A stretch of 8,726 bases of DNA, taken from Planctomycetota bacterium (GTDB lineage Bacteria; Planctomycetota; Planctomycetia; Pirellulales; UBA1268). A program made the position numbers and the translations under genes. The stretch lies in assembly GCA_003669255.1 (NCBI GenBank), contig QWPO01000005.1:1-8726 (forward strand), written 5' to 3'. Positions 1 through 6,738 of this stretch are shown piece after piece. Numbering within the stretch: the first letter of the stretch is position 1; each line of letters begins with the position of its first letter. The notes under the pieces are model-generated. The model saw only the letters and a list, made by a program, of their open reading frames with translations, was not told the origin of the DNA and did not search any database.

Positions 1-19
1 ATCGCCTATCCTTCTCGCT

Positions 20-922
20 ATGAAACCGACACTTCTGATCCTGGCCGCCGGCATGGGCAGCCGCTACGGCGGCCTCAAGCAGATCGACCCGATGGGCCCG
101 TCGGGCGAAACGATCCTCGACTACTCCGTGTTCGACGCCGCCCGCGCCGGATTCGGCAAGGTGGTGTTTGTGATCCGGCCCGACTTTGAGCGGGACTTCC
201 GCGACCGGGTGATGAGCCGGTTCGCGGGGCGAATCGCCACCGACTGCGTGTTTCAGACGCTCGACATGCTGCCTGCGGGGTTTACGGTTCCCGACGGTCG
301 AACGAAGCCATGGGGCACAACGCATGCGGTGCTCTGTAGCCAGGCCGCCGTGCACGAGCCGTTCGCGATGATCAACGCCGACGACTTCTACGGCCGCGAC
401 TCGTTCGCCGTGCTCGGTCGGCAACTGGCGTCGTCGGCGATCGATTCATCGGCCTACTGCATGGTCGGCTTCACGCTCGAGAACACGCTCTCCGAGCACG
501 GCACGGTGGCCAGAGGTGTCTGCCGAACCGACGGCAAGGGATTCCTCACCGATATCCGCGAGTTGCTTCAAGTGCGGCGGACGGCCGACGGCGCTGAAGA
601 TTCGGCCCCTGGCGGCGTCACGAAGCTCACCGGCAAGGAGCCGGTGTCGATGAACATGTGGGGCTTCACGCCGCACGTGTTCACGCAGATCGAAGAGTCC
701 TTTCGAGAGTTCCTTGCCGCGCACGGCAATGAGCCGAAGAGCGAGTGCTACATTCCGATGACGGTCGGCGATCTTGTGAAGGCCCGGCGGGCGACCTGCG
801 AGGTGCTCAGGACGAGCTCGAGTTGGTTCGGCGCTACCTACGCCGAGGACAAGCCGATCGTGCAGCGCAGCATCCGCGCCCTCGTGGATGCGGGTGAATA
901 CCCGGCCAACCTCTGGGGCTGA
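20..922 (+). CDS. Sugar-phosphate-type nucleotidyltransferase (NTP-transferase fold)
   Basis: A 300-residue protein with the nucleotidyltransferase fold, expected to join a nucleoside triphosphate to a sugar-phosphate-like substrate in the cytoplasm. The N-terminal nucleotide-binding loop LAAGMGSRYGGLKQ (residues 8-21) has the G-x-G-x-R-x-GG-x-K pattern. WGTTHAV (98-104) is the base/substrate-binding strand, and NADDFYG (119-125) supplies the metal-binding aspartates. WFGATYAEDKP (269-279) and GEYPANLW (292-299) near the C-terminus are typical of a conserved uncharacterised branch found in Bacteroidetes and planctomycetes (family knowledge). The length is complete for that branch. The ATG at 20 starts directly on the first beta-strand, so no extension is needed, but only 19 bp upstream are visible and no clear ribosome site is seen. 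The exact substrate cannot be told. It converges on the LysM gene, 29 bp apart. Confidence 0.9.
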   Translation: MKPTLLILAAGMGSRYGGLKQIDPMGPSGETILDYSVFDAARAGFGKVVFVIRPDFERDFRDRVMSRFAGRIATDCVFQTLDMLPAGFTVPDGRTKPWGTTHAVLCSQAAVHEPFAMINADDFYGRDSFAVLGRQLASSAIDSSAYCMVGFTLENTLSEHGTVARGVCRTDGKGFLTDIRELLQVRRTADGAEDSAPGGVTKLTGKEPVSMNMWGFTPHVFTQIEESFREFLAAHGNEPKSECYIPMTVGDLVKARRATCEVLRTSSSWFGATYAEDKPIVQRSIRALVDAGEYPANLWG

Positions 923-964
923 CGGACCTACTGCCGGACCTACTGCCGGACCTACTGCCGGACT
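923..964. repeat. 12-bp tandem repeat, about 3.5 copies
   Basis: The unit cggacctactgc is repeated exactly at 923-934, 935-946 and 947-958, followed by a partial copy (cggact) at 959-964. It begins immediately after the nucleotidyltransferase stop codon and runs across the stop codon (TAG, 952-954 on the minus strand) of the LysM gene. Because the unit is a multiple of three, every further copy downstream of the LysM stop adds another in-frame TAG, so copy-number change should not alter that protein. It is a simple tandem duplication in a convergent junction; I see no hairpin. Confidence 0.9.
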
Positions 965-2427
965 AGGACCCGTGAGCCCGGGCCGAGGATGTCGAGGAGT
1001 TCAGCGAGGTCGCGGACCGACACCACCAGGCTCGTCGCCGGGGAGTTGTCGCTCGCGATGCCGGGATCTTCCGCGGCCTCGATCACCAGGCCGTCTGCGA
1101 GCACGATCGAGGGCTTCGCACCAACGCTCGAGACCGCCCCGCCCACGGCCTGAATGTCGCGCCCTGCGCCACGGTGGACTTCCGCGACGGGAATCGAACT
1201 GCCGACACGAGCCAGGAACTGCCGACCGACGACCACCGGGAAACTGCCCGCGTAGTTACCACCAAGTTGCAGGCTGATCCGGCGTCGAGACACGCTCACC
1301 ACCGCGTCGAATGGGCCGCGGATCACCTTGAGATGCTCGCCCGGGATGAGCCGCTCTGGATCGTCGACCCCGTTGATCTTTCCGAGTAGTTGCCACGAGA
1401 TACCCAGCGACATGGCGATCGCGGGAAGCGTCTCGCCGGCCGCCGCGACGTGCGGCGGCAGGAGCAGGTCGTGCTGCGAGTAGATGACAGTTCCGGCCAA
1501 CTGGCCGAGGAGGTCCTCAAGCCGCTGGCTCTCCTCGAGGCCGAGCGAAGGATCGTCGTACCAGATCGAGAGTGCGGCGAGAGCCTCGGCGTAGCGGCCC
1601 GCCGCGAGTTTCTCGTGGGCGTCGGCCCAGGCCGTCGCAAACGCGGCCGAAGACCCCGTGGCGGCCGACGAGGGAGGCGGCGCGACACCGCCTGGCACAA
1701 GCGAACTGGGTGCGGGAGGCGTGTTGGAGAGCGTGGCGTAGCGATCGGGCCGTTCGGCAGTTGCGGCAGGCGGCGTTAGCGAGGCGAGGGAATCCTGCGC
1801 CGGGGGTGGTGCCGACTCGGCGGTCAGGTAGGTGGGCGCGGCTGGTGGCATCCGTGCGGGTTCGGTCGCAGCGGCACCGATGGCGGCGCCGGCACCGGCC
1901 GCAGCCGCAGCAATCGCAGCGGTCTGAAGCGGCGCCGCGGGCGGTTCGGTCGGCATCGCAGGGGGCGGTGCCGTGGGCACGGCAGGTGGAGGGCTGAGGC
2001 TGGTTGCTGGAGGAACTGCGACCGACGGCGGCGGAGCGACGACCACTGCTGCCGGTGCCGGCGGGGGTGTTGTCGCGACGGGAAAGACGCTGGCAGGTGG
2101 TGCCGGTGCCGGGGCGGGAGTGGAAACTGGAACGGCGGTGGCCAATGGGATCGGGCTGGAGGTGGCCGACGGGGCGACCGCAGAGGGTGATGCCGCCGTG
2201 GCGGCAGGGGCCACCGCTGCGACTTCCACGGCAGGCGGAGTAAAGGACGGCGCTTCCGTGGTGGCCTGCGAGGCCGTCACCTCAGTCGCCGACGGCCCCT
2301 TCTGCACCACTGAGTAAGCACCGTAAAGGATCGTGCCGAAGAGCACGAGTACAACGAGCGGCTTGAGAGCCTCCATCGAGTCGGAATCGCGGTCCGAACG
2401 GCTGGAATGCCTGGGGCGGCTGGCCAT
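952..2427 (-). CDS. Membrane-anchored LysM protein with a degenerate L,D-transpeptidase (YkuD-like) domain
   Basis: A 491-residue envelope protein. Residues 1-21 are charged, and 22-40 (LKPLVVLVLFGTILYGAYSV) form one membrane anchor. A Pro/Ala-rich linker (about 44-260) contains an Ala/Gly run at 169-188. A helical, TPR-like stretch follows at 262-312. The LysM repeat (about 325-368) shows GETLPAIAMSLGISWQLLGKIN and LIPGEHLKV. Residues 372-490 resemble a YkuD domain start (DAVVSVSRRRISLQLGGNYAGSFPVVVG) and end (DLAELLDILGPGSRVLV). The catalytic HG and SHGCIR segments are not there: the region reads GLVIEAAEDPG and then ATSLVVS, and the protein has no cysteine. It therefore probably binds peptidoglycan without cross-linking it. 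The ATG at 2427 was chosen over an upstream start at 2553 because GAGGAAG lies 7 nt before it and the anchor follows at once. Fold assignment of the last domain is inferred by eye. Confidence 0.8.
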   Translation of the reverse strand: MASRPRHSSRSDRDSDSMEALKPLVVLVLFGTILYGAYSVVQKGPSATEVTASQATTEAPSFTPPAVEVAAVAPAATAASPSAVAPSATSSPIPLATAVPVSTPAPAPAPPASVFPVATTPPPAPAAVVVAPPPSVAVPPATSLSPPPAVPTAPPPAMPTEPPAAPLQTAAIAAAAAGAGAAIGAAATEPARMPPAAPTYLTAESAPPPAQDSLASLTPPAATAERPDRYATLSNTPPAPSSLVPGGVAPPPSSAATGSSAAFATAWADAHEKLAAGRYAEALAALSIWYDDPSLGLEESQRLEDLLGQLAGTVIYSQHDLLLPPHVAAAGETLPAIAMSLGISWQLLGKINGVDDPERLIPGEHLKVIRGPFDAVVSVSRRRISLQLGGNYAGSFPVVVGRQFLARVGSSIPVAEVHRGAGRDIQAVGGAVSSVGAKPSIVLADGLVIEAAEDPGIASDNSPATSLVVSVRDLAELLDILGPGSRVLVRQ

Positions 2428-2434
2428 GAAACTG

Positions 2435-2441
2435 CTTCCTC
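2435..2441 (-). promoter_or_regulatory. Ribosome-binding site of the LysM gene
   Basis: On the minus strand the sequence reads GAGGAAG, 7 nt before the ATG at 2427. This is the site that decides the start of the LysM protein and removes a 42-residue upstream extension. It lies 6 nt downstream of the hairpin at 2448-2475. Confidence 0.7.
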
Positions 2442-2447
2442 GGGGTG

Positions 2448-2475
2448 CGATGCCAGCATGTGGATGCTGGCATCG
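2448..2475 (-). promoter_or_regulatory. Perfect 12-bp inverted repeat with 4-nt loop in the LysM gene leader
   Basis: cgatgccagcat (2448-2459) and atgctggcatcg (2464-2475) are exact reverse complements around a 4-nt loop (gtgg on the plus strand). The element sits 20 bp upstream of the LysM start and ends 6 nt before its ribosome-binding site. In the minus-strand transcript it could act as a leader hairpin; as DNA it could be an operator. No run of T follows on either side, so it is not a normal intrinsic terminator. Part of one arm (gctggc, 2466-2471) can instead pair with gccagc at 2482-2487. Confidence 0.6.
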
Positions 2476-2513
2476 GTCGTCGCCAGCGGGCATGCCGGGG
2501 CGCAGACTGGCGG

Positions 2514-2519
2514 ATAGTA
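2514..2519 (-). promoter_or_regulatory. Possible -10 box for the LysM gene
   Basis: The minus strand reads TACTAT at 2519 to 2514, fitting TANNNT. It would start transcription near 2507 and give a leader of about 80 nt that contains the hairpin and its alternative pairing. No good -35 match is seen 17 bp upstream, so this is weak. Confidence 0.3.
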
Positions 2520-2611
2520 GGAACCGCGCCGCGGCCCCGCCAGACCGCTTCACCCGTGGAAAACCAGGGCATGACGGTTATGCGGCGTGGCCTCATTCGG
2601 CCCAGGCGACG

Positions 2612-2617
2612 TATATT
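2612..2617 (+). promoter_or_regulatory. Possible -10 box for the S41 protease, giving a leaderless transcript
   Basis: TATATT stands out in GC-rich DNA and lies at -12 to -7 relative to the G of the GTG start at 2624. If used, transcription would begin at or next to the start codon. No clear ribosome-binding site precedes that GTG, which agrees with a leaderless start. No convincing -35 box was found. Confidence 0.35.
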
Positions 2618-2623
2618 CAGGCT

Positions 2624-4024
2624 GTGCCCAAACGCAACTTCATCCTGCTCGTCGTGGTCTGCCTTTCCTGCCTCGCCGCCTACGCGGCCCGGGAGCAGGC
2701 CGCACCAGGCCGTCGCTTCGGCGAGGTGCTGTCGCTCGTCGAGTCGTCCTATTTCGAACGCGTCAACGAAGATGAACTCGTCGAAGCCGCCGTCGATGCG
2801 GCGCTCGGGAAGCTCGACGAACACTCTGCCTACATCCATGGTGACGTGCGCACCGACCTGGAGGCCACGCTCGATCAGAGGTTTGGCGGTGTCGGCCTGG
2901 AACTTTCTATTGACGAGCAGTTCCGCGTCCCCGTGGTCGCATCGCCGGTGGTGAACTCGCCCGCGTGGCGGGCGGGCGTCAGGGTGGGGGATCGGATCGA
3001 AGCGATCGACAACGAGCCCACGGTCGGCGTGCCACTTCGCGACATCGTGGCCCGCCTGCGCGGCCCGGTGGGCGAAAAACTGGTCGTGCAGATCGCCACG
3101 CCAACTGCTGATGTGGAGGCCACGCTTGATCCAGGTGCCGGTGCCCGTCACGAAGCCGAGCGGCGGGATGTCACGCTCGTTCGCGAGATGATCGAAACGC
3201 AGAGCGTCCTCGGCGATCGCCGCACGCCGGCGGGAGGCTGGGACTGGATGATCGAGGGTGTGCCGGGTGTCGGCTTTGTGCGGATCGCATCCTTCGGCGA
3301 ACGAACAGCGTCAGAACTCTCAGCCGCTGTCGATGAGATTGCCGCGACGAACGACGTCCGCGGCGTCGTGATCGACCTGCGTGGCAATCCTGGCGGGCTG
3401 CTGACGGCGGCTGTGGAGGTCTGCGATCTTTTTCTCGACGAAGGTGTGATCGTGCATACCCGTGGTCGACGGTCGAGTGATACGGACAAGGCGACCACTC
3501 TCGACGCCAGACGGGCATCGGCCGGCTCAAAGCTTCCGGGTGTCCCGGCGGTGGTTCTTGTCGATGGACTCACCGCGAGTGCCGCGGAGATCGTTGCGGC
3601 CTGCCTGCAGGATGCGGGGCGGGCCAGGGTTGTTGGCAGCCGTACCTTTGGCAAGGGGACGGTGCAGTCGATCCTCCCGCTCTCCGACGACCGAGGCCTG
3701 CTCAAACTCACGACATCGGAATACCTCCGGCCGAGTCGTGCCCCCATTCACCGCCGTTCCGATGATGGCGACGACACCGTCTGGGGCGTGTCGCCCGACG
3801 CTGGTTATGAGGTGTCTCCCACCACCGAGGTGATCGCACGAGTGGCGTCGTGGCGACGGCTGCGCGATGCGGCGGGGCCGGTTCCGGCGGCGTTCGTGGC
3901 CCGAGGCCTGCCGAGAGACGTCGACCCGATTCTGGCTCGCGGTCTGGAAGCGTTAGTCGGCGATCTCGGCAACGAGAAAGAAACTTCCCGCAACGACGAC
4001 CACGCCCCGCCTTCCGGCGAGTGA
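2624..4024 (+). CDS. S41 family C-terminal processing protease (CtpA/Tsp-like)
   Basis: A 466-residue serine protease expected to act in the periplasm, trimming or degrading proteins from their C-termini. Residues 5-21 are a hydrophobic signal/anchor. FGGVGLEL (87-94) leads into a PDZ domain (about 105-160; SPAWRAGVRVGDRIEAIDN). The S41 core follows from about 214, with VVIDLRGNPGGLL (248-260). Ser319 in GLTASAAEI and Lys344 in TFGKGTVQ are the catalytic pair, 25 residues apart as in the family, and Gln348 matches the third residue of the CtpB-type site. Length is normal. The reading frame is open back to 2333, but the region before 2624 looks non-coding, so the GTG at 2624 directly before the signal segment is preferred; no ribosome site is visible. 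The last 24 codons overlap folC on the other strand. The physiological substrate is unknown. Confidence 0.92.
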   Translation: MPKRNFILLVVVCLSCLAAYAAREQAAPGRRFGEVLSLVESSYFERVNEDELVEAAVDAALGKLDEHSAYIHGDVRTDLEATLDQRFGGVGLELSIDEQFRVPVVASPVVNSPAWRAGVRVGDRIEAIDNEPTVGVPLRDIVARLRGPVGEKLVVQIATPTADVEATLDPGAGARHEAERRDVTLVREMIETQSVLGDRRTPAGGWDWMIEGVPGVGFVRIASFGERTASELSAAVDEIAATNDVRGVVIDLRGNPGGLLTAAVEVCDLFLDEGVIVHTRGRRSSDTDKATTLDARRASAGSKLPGVPAVVLVDGLTASAAEIVAACLQDAGRARVVGSRTFGKGTVQSILPLSDDRGLLKLTTSEYLRPSRAPIHRRSDDGDDTVWGVSPDAGYEVSPTTEVIARVASWRRLRDAAGPVPAAFVARGLPRDVDPILARGLEALVGDLGNEKETSRNDDHAPPSGE

Positions 4025-5329
4025 TCGTGCCTTCTGCAGTGCCGCTGCGGGGTTCGCAGCTTCCTGGGGGGAGGGGAGTCCGGCCGACCGACACGCGGCT
4101 CGCAGTCGATCGAGCGGCACGGCGCGCGGGTTTTTGAGGTAGCGGGTGATGACCACGCGGTCGAACAGCCCGCGGACGGTGTGAAGCATTTTTTCCACCT
4201 GCTTGTCAGCGCTCGCCGCAAACACGAGCACCCGTGACGGATGACGGGCAAGCACGGGACGAATCGTTTCGACGAGCGACTCCATCGAGGCCACGTTGTG
4301 GGCCGCATCGACGATCACGAGCGGCGTGTGGGCTATCGTCTCGATCCTCGCCGGAAGCGTCGCCCGCGCGAGGCCGCGTGTGATCGCGGTGTCGGCCACG
4401 CTGATGCCACGGTCGCGAAGCCGCTCGGCCGCGACGATGGCGAGCGCAGCGTTCTCCGCCTGGTGACGGCCGGCGAGGGCGATCTCGTAACCACGGGTGG
4501 TTACGGCCCCGGGAATGTCCAGGTCGAACCCCGTGCCTGTAAGGGCATCGCCGTGCGGAGAATCGGAGTGATGATGCACGGTGAAGTCGCGGCCGAGTTG
4601 GAGGAGCGGCGCCCGTCGCCGTTTGGCGATCGTGGCGATCGTGCGGCGGGCGGACGGATGCGTGGCGCCGCACACGATCGGGCAGCCACGCTTGATGATT
4701 CCCCCCTTCTCCGTCGCGATCCTCGAGATCGTCGGCCCAAGGAGCTTCATGTGATCGAGGCTGATGCTCGTAATCACCGTGACGAGCGGCTGACACACGT
4801 TCGTGGCGTCGAGCCGGCCGCCGAGACCGGTCTCCAGCACGGCGACTCCGACTCCGGCTTCGGCGAAGTGGACGAAGGCGGCGGCGGTCATGACTTCGAA
4901 CCAGGTTGGTCCGCAGCGGCCGCTCCGGGCGGCGGCGCGGTCGATCACCTCGACCTTCGGAATCACCGCCTCGAAGGCGGCCACGAATGCCTCCGGCGAG
5001 ATCGGCTTGCCGTTCACCGCGATCCGTTCCTCGACCGTGTGCACGTGGGGCGAGAGATATCGCCCCACACGGTGGCCCGAATCCTCAAGGATCGAGCTCA
5101 GCATCGTCACCGTGGAGCCCTTGCCCTTGGTGCCAGCCACGTGGGCAACGGCGTATCGCAGGTGCGGATTGCCCAGTTCGCGGAGCAGTCGTCGCATCCG
5201 TCCCAGGCCGAAGGCAGCGGCGGGGTTACCGGTGGCCGGCACCCGTTCGTAGTTGATCCGGGAGTCGAGCCAGGCAAGCACCCGGTCGCGGTCGGCAGTA
5301 CGGCGGTGCTGCGACGGTGGCTTTCGCAT
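3953..5329 (-). CDS. folC: Dihydrofolate synthase / folylpolyglutamate synthase
   Basis: A 458-residue Mur-ligase-fold enzyme of the FolC family, which adds glutamate to dihydropteroate and/or tetrahydrofolate using ATP in the cytoplasm. The ATP-binding loop is GTKGKGS (residues 66-72). YLSPHVHTVEERI (91-103), LETGLGGRLDATN (165-177), SISLDHMKLLG (188-198) and EKGGIIKRG (207-215) are the family blocks. ALAGRHQAENAALAI (284-298) opens the hinge, and VIVDAAHNVASM (338-349) marks the C-terminal domain, which ends with VVVAGSFFLVAEI. All parts are present and the length is typical. The ATG at 5329 fits the family N-terminus; an open extension back to 5956 runs into the divergent BBP7-like gene and is rejected. 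No strong ribosome site is seen. It stands alone, diverging from the BBP7-like gene and overlapping the protease tail. Confidence 0.93.
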   Translation of the reverse strand: MRKPPSQHRRTADRDRVLAWLDSRINYERVPATGNPAAAFGLGRMRRLLRELGNPHLRYAVAHVAGTKGKGSTVTMLSSILEDSGHRVGRYLSPHVHTVEERIAVNGKPISPEAFVAAFEAVIPKVEVIDRAAARSGRCGPTWFEVMTAAAFVHFAEAGVGVAVLETGLGGRLDATNVCQPLVTVITSISLDHMKLLGPTISRIATEKGGIIKRGCPIVCGATHPSARRTIATIAKRRRAPLLQLGRDFTVHHHSDSPHGDALTGTGFDLDIPGAVTTRGYEIALAGRHQAENAALAIVAAERLRDRGISVADTAITRGLARATLPARIETIAHTPLVIVDAAHNVASMESLVETIRPVLARHPSRVLVFAASADKQVEKMLHTVRGLFDRVVITRYLKNPRAVPLDRLRAACRSAGLPSPQEAANPAAALQKARSLAGRRGVVVVAGSFFLVAEIAD

Positions 5330-5446
5330 CTTGCGCAGATTACCCGAGGAGCGCGTGCCTGGGGCGTAGTAGGGGTCGAGGGGCGATGACGCTGGAAGAG
5401 TGGAGAGTTTAGTCGGGAGGTCGTCCTGGTGGGCGGGAAACAGGGA

Positions 5447-5473
5447 TTGACGGTACCACCACGGTACTTGACC
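5447..5473 (+). promoter_or_regulatory. Possible control region with doubled TTGAC and short inverted repeat
   Basis: In the 216-bp divergent gap between folC and the BBP7-like gene, TTGACG (5447-5452) and TTGACC (5468-5473) lie exactly 21 bp apart, about two DNA turns. Between them gtacc (5453-5457) and ggtac (5463-5467) form an inverted repeat. Either TTGAC could be a -35 box, but no good -10 follows at 17 bp; a TAGTTT at 5527-5532 is another -10 candidate close to the gene. This may be an operator, or chance. Confidence 0.25.
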
Positions 5474-5545
5474 CTCTGCAGCCCTGGCCGACACCGGGTC
5501 GCGACGGTCGCGGCGAAGGTCGGGCCTAGTTTTCGACGCCGTGCC

Positions 5546-6733
5546 ATGCACCCACGACTTCTCATCCGCCGTGCCGTCGCGAGCCTGGCGCTGCTCCTCT
5601 GGGCGTTTGGTGATGGTGGCGGTCTGGGGCTTGCACAAGACCCTGATTTCCATTCGGCGTCCGTCACCGATGCCGGCCCTGCTGTCATCGAACCGCCGCC
5701 GATGTATGTCGCCGATCCGCTCGCGGGAAACACGTTTGCCGCGATGCCTGTCGGAGTGGGCGACGGTCTCGCCAAATCCTGGCCGCGGTGGTTCGCCGGC
5801 GCCAGCGGTCTGGTGATGACCCGCACGCTGCCTGCGGGGAGCGCCACGATGCAGCCTCTCGGTGGCGTGCAACTCGCCACAGGTGACACGGGTGCGAACT
5901 GGCCCGGGGGCGTGGACCTTCATCTGGGCCGCTGGTTCGGCATGCGGCAGCAGCACGCGGTCGAGTTGATCTACTGGGGCGTCTACCAGTTAGGAGGCTC
6001 AGCAGGTGTGACGTCTTCCGACGCGATCGACGCGATTCCGCAAGCGCCCGGCGTGACGGTTGCCGGGCAGCCAGCCACGGCGTTCCTGACGAACCTCGCC
6101 GGGCAGCAGATCTCCCGCTCCGACGTGATCAACGACATCGAGATCAACTGGGTCTATTCGCTCTGGGATCGCCCGGAGTTCCTGCCCCGCGAGCGGGCTG
6201 TGAATCTGATGTGGCTGGCCGGATTTCGCTTCTTCCAGGTGGGTGATCAGTTGATACTCCAAAACGACACGGGAAACTCGTCGCTCGGCGACCTCGATTT
6301 CAACGTGGCCACGAACAACAACATCTACGGTGCCCAGGTGGGAGCCAAGTTCGACTGGCGGTTTCTTCCGGCACTGCGGCTGAACATCGTGCCGAAGTTC
6401 ATGATTGGCGGCAACGCGATCACCAACACCAGCGGCCTGATGCAACCCGACGGCGCGTACGGCACGTTCACCGCCGACGGCAGCCCGGCGAAGGTCCATT
6501 CGACGCTCGGCGTGTTCTCGTGGCTTGGCTCCGTGGATACGGGTCTCGCCTGGGATGTGACCGATCACTGGACCCTCAGCCTCGGCTACCGCGTCGTTGG
6601 GGTCGGCAACATTGCGCAGGCGGACGGCCAGTGGCCCACGTCGATCACGTCCCCTGAGTCGCTCTCCGGGGTTGCGGCAGGGTCGAGCACGATCGTGCAC
6701 GGTGGATTTGCGGGCTTCGAGGGGCGATACTGA
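5546..6733 (+). CDS. BBP7-like outer-membrane beta-barrel protein
   Basis: A 395-residue protein exported to the outer membrane. Residues 1-30 form a signal peptide: basic MHPRLLIRRA, a hydrophobic core VASLALLLWA, and a likely cut after GLGLA (30). The body alternates short polar and aromatic strands: WFAGASGLVMTRT (82-94), VDLHLGRWFG (123-132), HAVELIYWGVYQLG (137-150), INWVYSLWDRP (200-210), LAGFRFFQVGDQLIL (224-238), NNIYGAQVGAKFDWRF (258-273) and LSLGYRVVGVGNIAQ (344-358). It ends in an aromatic residue (FEGRY), as expected for a beta-barrel insertion signal. The AGFRFF, NNIYGAQVGA and GYRVVGV blocks match my knowledge of the planctomycete BBP7 family (PF07585). The start at 5546 was chosen for the signal peptide. 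The next gene begins 5 bp downstream, so they may share a transcript. What it transports or binds is unknown. Confidence 0.85.
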   Translation: MHPRLLIRRAVASLALLLWAFGDGGGLGLAQDPDFHSASVTDAGPAVIEPPPMYVADPLAGNTFAAMPVGVGDGLAKSWPRWFAGASGLVMTRTLPAGSATMQPLGGVQLATGDTGANWPGGVDLHLGRWFGMRQQHAVELIYWGVYQLGGSAGVTSSDAIDAIPQAPGVTVAGQPATAFLTNLAGQQISRSDVINDIEINWVYSLWDRPEFLPRERAVNLMWLAGFRFFQVGDQLILQNDTGNSSLGDLDFNVATNNNIYGAQVGAKFDWRFLPALRLNIVPKFMIGGNAITNTSGLMQPDGAYGTFTADGSPAKVHSTLGVFSWLGSVDTGLAWDVTDHWTLSLGYRVVGVGNIAQADGQWPTSITSPESLSGVAAGSSTIVHGGFAGFEGRY

Positions 6734-6738
6734 CGGGC

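Noticed and set aside
923..964. CRISPR-like or origin-like repeat array
   Set aside because: The units are directly adjacent, only 12 bp long, and have no spacers; this is a plain tandem repeat.
1973..2317. Gly/Ala/Thr-rich plus-strand frame of 114 codons
   Set aside because: It is the mirror of the Pro/Ala-rich linker of the LysM protein and has no independent support.
2428..2553. 42-residue upstream extension of the LysM protein
   Set aside because: It runs through the perfect hairpin, lacks a ribosome site, and would place a long polar stretch before the membrane anchor; the ATG at 2427 has a good site.
2333..2623. 97-codon upstream extension of the S41 protease
   Set aside because: It overlaps the start of the divergent LysM gene and reads as low-complexity Arg/Pro/Ala sequence ahead of the true signal segment.
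4241..5389. 382-codon open frame on the plus strand opposite folC
   Set aside because: Its translation is Arg/His/Gly-rich with no recognisable motif, and the minus strand carries a complete FolC with all family motifs. It is a high-GC shadow frame.
5500..5512. 13-bp palindrome cgcgac-g-gtcgcg before the BBP7-like gene
   Set aside because: Short all-GC palindromes are common by chance in DNA of this composition and it has no matching partner site.
5330..5956. 209-codon upstream extension of the folC frame
   Set aside because: It lacks any FolC similarity and overlaps the signal peptide and body of the BBP7-like gene; the ATG at 5329 gives a normal FolC length.
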